Below are positions 56,622-64,000 of a stretch of 64,000 nucleotides of DNA, one piece after another; the stretch's first letter is position 1; each line of letters opens with the position of its first letter. Under the pieces are notes generated by a model, which searched no databases, was not told where the DNA came from, and saw only the letters and a list, made by a program, of their open reading frames with translations. The translations under genes were made by a program, and so were the position numbers. The stretch spans positions 16,926,001 through 16,990,000 of the forward strand of contig NC_045130.1 in the NCBI RefSeq assembly GCF_007655135.1. Reading direction: 5' to 3'. This DNA is from Punica granatum. Lineage: Eukaryota; Streptophyta; Magnoliopsida; Myrtales; Lythraceae.

Positions 56622-58589
56622 ATGGGCATAGGAGGCGGATGCTGCTGCTTCCCAAGCAAGAAGAAAAGGGTTCCCGTTGATCCTCCCGCCGATCAAGATC
56701 TTCCCGACCGGGAAAAGGATACCCTTGTTCCTACCCGGAACCAAGAAACCCCCGAAAACGTCGGACGACCTCCTCCCGATGAGAAGGAGGATGTGAAGAA
56801 GAAGAAGAAGAAGTTGAGGGTCTTCATCGTCTTCTACTCCATGTACGGCCACGTGGAGATCCTGGCCAGGCGGGTCAAACTCGGGGTTGACTCCGTCGAC
56901 GGGGTCGATGGTGTCCTGTTCAGGGTCCCCGAGACGCTGCCGTCAGAGGTTTTGGAACATATGCGGGTTCCGGCGAAGGAGGATGATGATGTCCCCTTAG
57001 TGGCGGTGGAGGAGCTGGTGGAGGCGGACGGGCTACTGTTCGGGTTCCCGACTAGGTTCGGGTCAATGGCTGCCCAGATGAATACCTTCTTTGAGAGCGC
57101 GGACTCCCTGTGGGCCGAGCAGAAGCTCGTGGGGAAGCCAGCAGGGTTCTTCGTCAGCACCGGGACACAAGGCGGCGGCCAGGAGACGACTGCGTATGTC
57201 GGGATTTTGTTTGTTTGTTTGATTGTTCTCAGTGAATTACATTGAGGAGTGTGACATTGTAGAATCTTGAGATTCCTGGGAAATCTTTGGCCTGACAATT
57301 AGAAGTTAGCAAGGCAACGTAGCATTAATGCATTCGTTATGCATATTGGATTAACCGGTTAAATCGATACTATATGAGAAAGAGGTAGAAGAAAGTCGGA
57401 AAATATTCAGCCTGGCAATGAGAAGTTAGCGAGCCAATGTAGCATTAATGCAGCTGGTGTGCATATTGGATAACCGGCTAAATTGATACTTTATGAAGAG
57501 GTAGAAGAAAGTTGGGAATCTCATCGTCCAGTGGCCAGGCTGAGAATTTGGCGCTAATGCTCGAGGATTCGGTAAATCCTTGGGGATTATTTCACTGCCA
57601 AAGACACTGAAGAATCCCTGCATATATTGGTATCTGTTGTTACACGATTGCTTTGAACTTTGGGGAGTTAAAATTGTCCTGTGATGCCGCTTGCCGGTTT
57701 TTGATTTTGTGATGATAATTAGGCTAGTGTTTAGTAGGATAGAATGGTGGTATCAATGGGCATGGCTTGAAAAGTAAAAGCCAATTTGTCAAACGAACTT
57801 GTCTTCCTAATCAAGTCTCAACAGGTAGCAACTTGTAGAGAGTTCCGACATAAGGCTTCTTAGAGTTAATAATAATGCTATCGCTAGCTAGAATCGGTGA
57901 TTACAGAGTTGATATATGCTTTGAACTTGACATTCTGTTCATAACACCATCAGCAAATTTGATCCTGTTATGAAACGCTGATAATCTTATGCCAAGACAG
58001 TAGAGATAGTTGAGATGGAATTGCCCATCCTTTTTCTTCTTTGGCCAAGCATGAAACTATTTACTGTCGCTTCTTGTTTTCCTGTGTCTGTATTCGTATA
58101 TCTTGCTACGGTTCTGACTGTAGGTTCGAGATTGTAAAGTGCCTGACATTTTGGATATTAGGGATTATTGCCATTTGAGCTTCAAAGATGAGTGACATTC
58201 TTTTGTTGTCAAGTAACTTGAGTTCTCAGTCCGCATTAGTCTACTTCTTGTGTTTTAATTCTTATCGATCTGTATGATTGATTGGCTCCTAGACCATTAC
58301 CAACTCATCTAAAAGCTCGACAAATGATGGACCAATATATCTGTATCGCAGATGGACAGCGGTTACGCTACTAACCCACCACGGGATGATCTACGTTCCC
58401 ATTGGGTACACATTCGGTTCTGGAATGTTTGGAATGGATGCAATCAGAGGAGGCTCTCCATATGGGGCAGGCGTCTTCTCGGGCGATGGCACAAGAGCGC
58501 CTAGCGAGACAGAGCTCGCCCTTGCAGAGCATCAGGGGAAGTACATGGCCTCGATTGTCAAGAGGTTCGGCCCAGTCCTGCCTTCTTAG
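56622..58589 (+). CDS. FQR1/WrbA-like NAD(P)H:quinone oxidoreductase
   Basis: This FMN-binding flavodoxin-fold enzyme reduces quinones by two electrons and protects against semiquinone radicals. Exons are 56,622-57,193 and 58,352-58,589, GT-AG, giving 269 aa. The WrbA motifs are VFIVFYSMYGHVEILARRV (FMN phosphate loop), GFPTRFGSMAAQMNTFF, STGTQGGGQETTAWT across the intron, HHGMIYVPIGYTFG, GGSPYGAG and a SETELALAEHQGKYMA tail. An ATG at 56,559 in the same frame would add 21 residues, but I chose 56,622. It gives MGIGGGCCCFPSKKKR, a likely N-myristoylation (Gly2) and palmitoylation (Cys7-9) site plus basic patch, as in the At4g36750-type relatives (MGKGGGC.PSKK), so plasma membrane attachment is likely. 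The linker at residues 20-60 is charged and disordered. Confidence 0.9.
57279..57515. repeat. Two tandem units of about 119 bp in the FQR1 intron
   Basis: The series 'gcctg.caat.agaagttagc', 'gtagcattaatgca', 'gcatattgga', 'gata..ttatatga' and 'gaggtagaagaaagt' occurs twice in a row. The relic in copy 1 keeps the end of unit 1 and all of unit 2 (52,467-52,610), so the doubling is older than the block duplication. Confidence 0.82.
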
Positions 58590-59296
58590 CTTGCTCAGTG
58601 ATATCGTAATTTTACGGTGTATTGTTTATATCGTGCGATTTTTTTTCTTGTTTTGCTTAATATTTGTACTTACTGTGTCATTTCTTTGTTCATAGAAGTT
58701 TCTGAGGTTAGCTGAGGAGCCTATTCTTTTTTTCATGTTCATGAGTCATGTATCTATCTGGTTCGAAAAATGCTTCTTCTTCTGATTGTATGATTCCTTA
58801 TATGATAATCAAAGGTTTGAGATATCAGGATTGTTTCGTTACCCTGTTGCGATGATACACGGGTTCTAACTTTCACGATTCAGTAAAGTTGGTTAGTTTT
58901 CACTGGAGACTACGGGAAAGTGAAATGTAACTACAGGATGAGGCAATTCAATGCAGCATCTAAAGGCGGGTTTTACCCGACCATTGTCGCTCCCTCGGAT
59001 TCCCAAAATATTATCAAGCGATCATAACCGGTGGCTAATGGTTCTACGAGGACTCGAACTTTGACTTTTACCAAGAAAATCACAGCATTTAACCACCGGA
59101 TTAAACCTATTGCTTTGTAGTAAAAAATAAATTTCCGGGGTCAAATTAGGTGCAAATATTATCACCCAAAATTCTATCCATAGCAAATTCATTTCCTTTA
59201 AATTATACTTTTTGCTTATCCAAAGAAAAAATTCTCTTTTCCATTTCATAAATAGTGTGGGGAAGTAATCCCGCATGGAGCTCAAAAACGCGCCAC

Positions 59297-59305
59297 TTTG
59301 GCGCC
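59297..59305 (+). promoter_or_regulatory. E2F-like site upstream of OST48
   Basis: 'tttggcgcc' fits the E2F consensus TTT(C/G)(C/G)CGC and lies about 160 bases before the OST48 ATG. It is a short motif, so chance is possible. Confidence 0.3.
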
Positions 59306-59459
59306 GTTTCGTCCCAAGGCTCCAAAACGACAGCGCAGCTTCCTCCCCCACTCAGTCTTCGGTCTCCTCTCCCCTCTCCCGTCCGCTCTTCAAGCTTCCG
59401 CCAAACTCTCACTCACTGCACAGAGTCAAAGATCCGGCCTAAACCCTAATCCTCCGGCA

Positions 59460-62400
59460 ATGGCCAGATCGCCACTGATCCTCGTGGCCCTGATCTCTCT
59501 CATTCCGCTCCTTTGCCACTCCTTCTCCCCCGAGACCCCCACCGGTCGCCGGATCCTCGTCCTAGTGGACGACTTGGCGGTCAAGTCGTCGCAGTCCCTC
59601 TACTTCAAGTCCCTCTCCTCCCGAGGATACGAGCTCGATTTCAAGCTCGCTGATGACCCTAAGATCGCCCTCCAGAGATATGGACAGTACCTGTACGATG
59701 GGCTTGTCCTGTTTTGTCCGACAGTTGAGCGTGAGTTCTGATGAATTTTTGCTCTTTGTATTGTCCGAGCTGCGTGAAGTGCTCAGTTGATTCGCATAAT
59801 GGACAAATGTGGAGTTCATGAGCTGATCTGTGGTGGTTTGACTTTTATTTGACTTAGCATGTTCCGGGACATAGAAAGTGCTTGCATCATAGATTAGTTA
59901 CATTTTGTCGAATACTTGTTTTTCTTTATTTTTATCTGAGAATTTTGCCTTAATTGTGACGCATTTAGGTTTTGGAGGATCGATTGACCAAGCCGCCATC
60001 CTCGATTTTGTTGATTCGGGGCACGATTTGATCATTGCTGCTGATGTGCAGTCATCTGATTTGATTCGGGAAATCGCTACTGAGTGCGGAGCTGATTTTG
60101 ATGAGGTAAAAAGAAAAATGTCCCATTTAGTTTTTCCCCAAAAATTTCCTCTAGTCTGTAAAGTTACGATTGTTTGTGGAGCTACTATACTTGCATTAAT
60201 ATGAAATTCTAGTTCATTTAGCTGTATCTGTATTTGGTGCAGGATCCTGCTGCTATGGTAATTGATCACATTAATTATGCAGTTTCGGAAAATGAAGGAG
60301 ATCACACAGTGATTGCCAGTGACAATCTTATCAAGTCCGATGTGATTTTGGGAAGCTCTAAAATTGAGGCAAGGACCAGCTATGACATTTTTATGTTTGT
60401 TTTTTAGATTGAGATTGGTCTAGGGTAATCCTATGTGATTATCCCTCCATATTTGTTGGATTATATCCTTTCTGACACTGATTAAGTTGTGCACTGCATG
60501 CACTCTCGGTTTGTTCAAACATAAAATAGTTAAATTGCGGGAATCAGCGTTTACTTTATTCCCTACTTGTATATTGCTCAGAACATATCTGCAGTGCTTG
60601 GTCCATCCTGCTGCTGGACTTGTCTTATAGCTGTACTAGGTGTTTAGTGGTTTATATCTAACAAGTTCCTTTGGGGCTCATGTCAGGCTCCAGTACTTTT
60701 TCAGGGGATTGGACATTCGTTGAATCCTGCTAATAGTTTGGTAAGGTCTCAACCTTTTTAGCTTGATGGCCATTACTGACCAGTGTGCATTTCACTAAAT
60801 TGTTGAATTGAAGTTGAGTTATTTCTCAACTGTGAACTCTGTCCTTATTTTTCCCCTTTTGTGGTTTTGCAATATTTCTAGGTGTTCAAGGTTCTTTCGG
60901 CCTCTCCTGCTACCTACTCTGCGAATCCCAAGTCCAAGTTGTCGAGTCCTCCGGCACTGACTGGATCAGCTATATCTTTAGTTTCAGTTATGCAGGTAAT
61001 TGTTTGTCATATTGTTTGTTTTCCTGTAATCTGTTCCTTCTTTTCTTTTATAGGCTATCTTCAATTGGGCCCTTCTTTAATATCAGAGTTTCTTGTTTCC
61101 TGGTATTCCTGCACTGGATGTTCTTCTGATTGACAATCCAAACTCCTAGTAGCGTAATATTGCACAATAATAGGATATAAAAGATGCATCTGAAATTGCT
61201 TTATCTACAGTGTCTTCGTGAATAATCATGCCGCATAAGTATACTAGAAAACACGAACATCAATTTGGCAATGTGTCTGGAAATTGCTTTTATTCCCTGC
61301 AAACTTGTGTGTCTGTGTTTTGCTTCTATTCCCTGCATGCATATCTGCCTTCTTTCTTGGTAGATAATGTGACAAGGGCATTCATGTGAAGGAGGTTTTT
61401 GTTTGTGGTAATATATGGGGTTCTTTATGAAATTATGACAATACTGTTAACCCTTGTTCCTTGCTATTTCAGGCAAGAAACAACGCTCGCATATTGATCT
61501 CGGGCTCACTGAGTATGTTCAGTAACAGGTATGCAATAGCTTTAGTTGATGGAAGTTTCTATTTTCTAATGCTTTTCCTTTTCTATTACTAATATAGTTG
61601 TCTTTGCAGATTCTTCAGGTCAGGAGTGCAAAAGGCACAGAGCTCCACAAAGTGAGTTTTATTTATGCTTTATTTTTGTTTGTTATTGTAATAGGCTATG
61701 ATGCTGCTTTTACTCTCAGTATTTCTCACTTCCTGATTGTAGATGTTAAGACTTTCCCTTGAGTGATATTATCCAATGGAAAACATGTTGGACTTATATT
61801 GCTCATACAAAATCTTACTATTGCCACCTATTTATCCAGTAATGTTGTGAGGAGGAGAATAAGTTTCTTAAGTTCTTACATATGAACTGGTAATTCTAGA
61901 AGTTCATTGATAATGTCTATTAGTGAAACAGCATGACTGTCTTTGAGATATTATTCATTTTTTGGGGATGACATTCACAAGAAATGATATGTTGCAGAAT
62001 TAAAATATTTGTGGAAAATAGAAGGATCCCCATTTTTGTCTATTAGGTATGACATAGAAATGACAGTTAAGAATGCAAACTTCTGAAATATCTACATGAA
62101 AAAATAGCAGAGTATACACTGGTTAATCCTAATTTGTTACGTATTAGCTTGCATATTTTTCCCAATGTTTTATCATTTTATTGTGTGAGCTTGTTATAGG
62201 TTTTAGCATGTGATGTTATTCATTGTTTAGGCCGAGTCCTGACTACAGTTGATTCAGAACGGATTGTCCTAATTGTTTAATTCTTTTTTGGTCTTTGTAA
62301 TTGCTGCAATAAAGTTGCATCTCATTGAATATCTTTTCTGGTCCGTTACCACCAGGCATGAAAAATCAGGGAACGAGCAGTTCCTGACTGAAATTAGCAA

Positions 62401-63725
62401 GTGGGTATTCCATGAGAGGGGTCATCTCAAGGTGAGAAACCCTAAAGAAGAGATTCAAGACTCTTTTCCACAAATGCCATTTTTATTGGCCCAAGAAGAA
62501 ATTTGACGTTTTGTTTCAGAACTGTAGCCTCATTCTGGACATCTTTATTTGCCATTGCTCAAACTCCTGGTATATATTTTGACATTTTAAAATCTGATGT
62601 GTTGCAGGCTGTGAATGTGAAGCATCACAAAGTTGGTGAAGAAGATGAACCGGCAGTTTACAGGATCAAGGATGACTTGGTAAATTTATTCACCCTTTTG
62701 ACGTATAGCTACATAAGCACTCCCTTAAGAGTATTCTTGACCTGTTCTCATGTTCTACCTTAGGAGTACTCCGTTGAGATATATGAGTGGTCTGGGTCAA
62801 GCTGGGAACCTTATGTCGCAGATGATGTCCAAGTGCAGTTCTACATGATGAGCCCTTATGTGTTGAAGACCTTAACTTCTGACAAGAAGGTGATTTCATA
62901 TTAGGCAACTTAAATAATTGGTTCTTTCTTGGTGTTCAAGCTTAATGTTTTACCATTGCATCTTCCTGCAGGGCGTTTATTCTACTTCCTTTAAGGTTCC
63001 AGATGTGTATGGCGTGTTCCAGTTCAAGGTTGAATATGAAAAGCTTGGATACACCACTCTATCCCTGTCAAAGCAGGTATTTACTGAGAAGGCTACTTCT
63101 TCCACAACTGAGAATTTTCTTGAGTTTATAATTAACTGAGATGCTCTCCTTGTCAATATCATATCTTATTCTACTTCTTTAGCGGTTAACATGTACACGT
63201 CGTGCATTTTTGAATGAATCATTCTAATCCGCATAAGAGAGTCCTCTCTCTTCGTGTCTTGATACATCATGTAGTACAAATAGAGCACATTGAGACTTAT
63301 GGTGGGAGAGAAATCATGCTCATGACTTTTTTATGTTGATTATGTATAAGACAGTGTAGAAGACAGTAATTGCAACGCTTTTTTCCTTGAAAAACTTATG
63401 CAGATTCCAGTCCGGCCTTTCAAACACAATGAGTATGAAAGATTTATTCCTGCAGCCTATCCGTACTATGGTGCAGCATTCTCCATGGTATGTCATACCC
63501 GTCCTGTTCAGTTCCTCACATTCTCATCTATTTCTTGCTCTTGCTTTGTTTTGGATTTGTTTGTTGAAAGTTTAAGATAGTCCTTCGAGCTTTCAACCTC
63601 GTCATTTTGATTCGTACTTGCCTTTTGGTTATCTCTTGCATATGCTCGATGTGACTTACGTCTTCTTTCAATGCCAGATGGTGGGATTCTTCCTCTTCTC
63701 CTTCGTCCATTTATACAGCAAGTAG
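59460..63725 (+). CDS. OST48: Oligosaccharyltransferase 48 kDa subunit (OST48/DGL1)
   Basis: This is a non-catalytic subunit of the ER oligosaccharyltransferase, which moves the 14-sugar glycan from dolichol to Asn in nascent proteins. Thirteen exons: 59,460-59,730, 59,969-60,105, 60,243-60,368, 60,687-60,740, 60,882-60,995, 61,473-61,528, 61,610-61,651, 62,356-62,431, 62,608-62,679, 62,764-62,889, 62,972-63,076, 63,404-63,487 and 63,678-63,725. The product is 436 aa, the family's normal length. It has a signal peptide ([21 protein letters not shown]), then [60 protein letters not shown] and a single C-terminal membrane helix ([16 protein letters not shown]). Intron 3 has a GC donor (GAG/gcaagg) with a normal AG end; every other intron is GT-AG. 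The gene is complete and probably essential. Confidence 0.95.
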
Positions 63726-64000
63726 ATGCCAGTCTTCCTTAGGAGAGACGGAACAATTTGATTTTGGGAATGACAATTTTGTAGCGCTTGTTTGTTACTA
63801 AATTATCATGCCATAAGGATACAATGGTTAAATAGGAAAACATTTTCGGGAATTCCTTCAGATCTTTCTTTCTTTGCATGCATTGTCCATGTGGATGAAG
63901 AACTTCTTACATTTAGATCCTCCGTTCAAGGTTTGAGATCATAATCAGTACTCAGCAGCTAAGGCACAAGCTGTGAACTGCATTTTCGTGACACTCTCGT
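63726..64000 (+). other. OST48 3' UTR and flank
   Basis: No further coding sequence begins before the window ends. Confidence 0.5.

Larger units (their letters stand above)
54949..58275. repeat. DeSI-FQR1 tandem duplication, copy 2
   Basis: This is the counterpart of 50,393-53,375. It keeps the FQR1 gene intact and a DeSI copy lacking its core. Sequence identity is high in leader and intron parts, with many small indels. Confidence 0.9.

Noticed and set aside
59275..59460. Upstream ATG at 59,275 as an OST48-linked uORF
   Set aside because: It is probably upstream of the transcript start and has no conservation evidence. The signal peptide start at 59,460 is clear.

Overview
The window is nuclear DNA from a flowering plant, almost certainly a eudicot. 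The genes have many short GT-AG introns, their proteins belong to plant-specific families (polyol transporter, E-class PPR protein, plant reticulon, peroxisomal pseudouridine kinase), and the spaces between genes are AT-rich and full of MITEs, SINE-like elements and retrotransposon scraps. I cannot name the species. No rRNA, tRNA or CRISPR was seen.

Layout. (1) 1-1726, +: the last five exons of phosphatidylinositol 4-kinase alpha. (2) 1.7-23 kb: a polyol-transporter (PLT) array on the minus strand, with one old broken copy (4.7-6.5 kb) and two intact copies of 546 aa (13.5-16.1 and 19.3-21.9 kb). The intact copies lie in a direct tandem duplication of about 5.79 kb. A stray copy of the PI4K 3' end at 10.1 kb suggests that the first duplication carried the PI4K tail together with a PLT gene. 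(3) 23-38 kb: no convincing gene; TIR elements, foldbacks, SINE-like insertions and AT-rich DNA. (4) 38.1-48.4 kb, +: pseudouridine kinase with a PTS2 peroxisome signal, an intronless E-class PPR gene, and a reticulon. (5) 49.9-58.6 kb, +: a tandemly duplicated block of a DeSI-like peptidase and an FQR1/WrbA-like quinone reductase. Copy 1 keeps the peptidase and has lost the reductase exons; copy 2 keeps the reductase and has lost the peptidase core. Copia debris separates the copies. (6) 59.5-63.7 kb, +: the complete 13-exon OST48 gene of the oligosaccharyltransferase, including a GC-AG intron.

The genes do not form one pathway; this is ordinary eukaryotic gene order. As I recall the Arabidopsis map, PI4K alpha 1 (At1g49340) and the pseudouridine kinase (At1g49350) are direct neighbours there, so the PLT array and repeat-rich DNA (about 36 kb) would be an expansion between two conserved neighbours. 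The most instructive structures are the nested history of the PLT array and the reciprocal loss in the DeSI/FQR1 block. I found no clearly new molecular system.

All exon borders were read by eye from splice consensus, reading phase and family similarity. All repeat borders are hand estimates.
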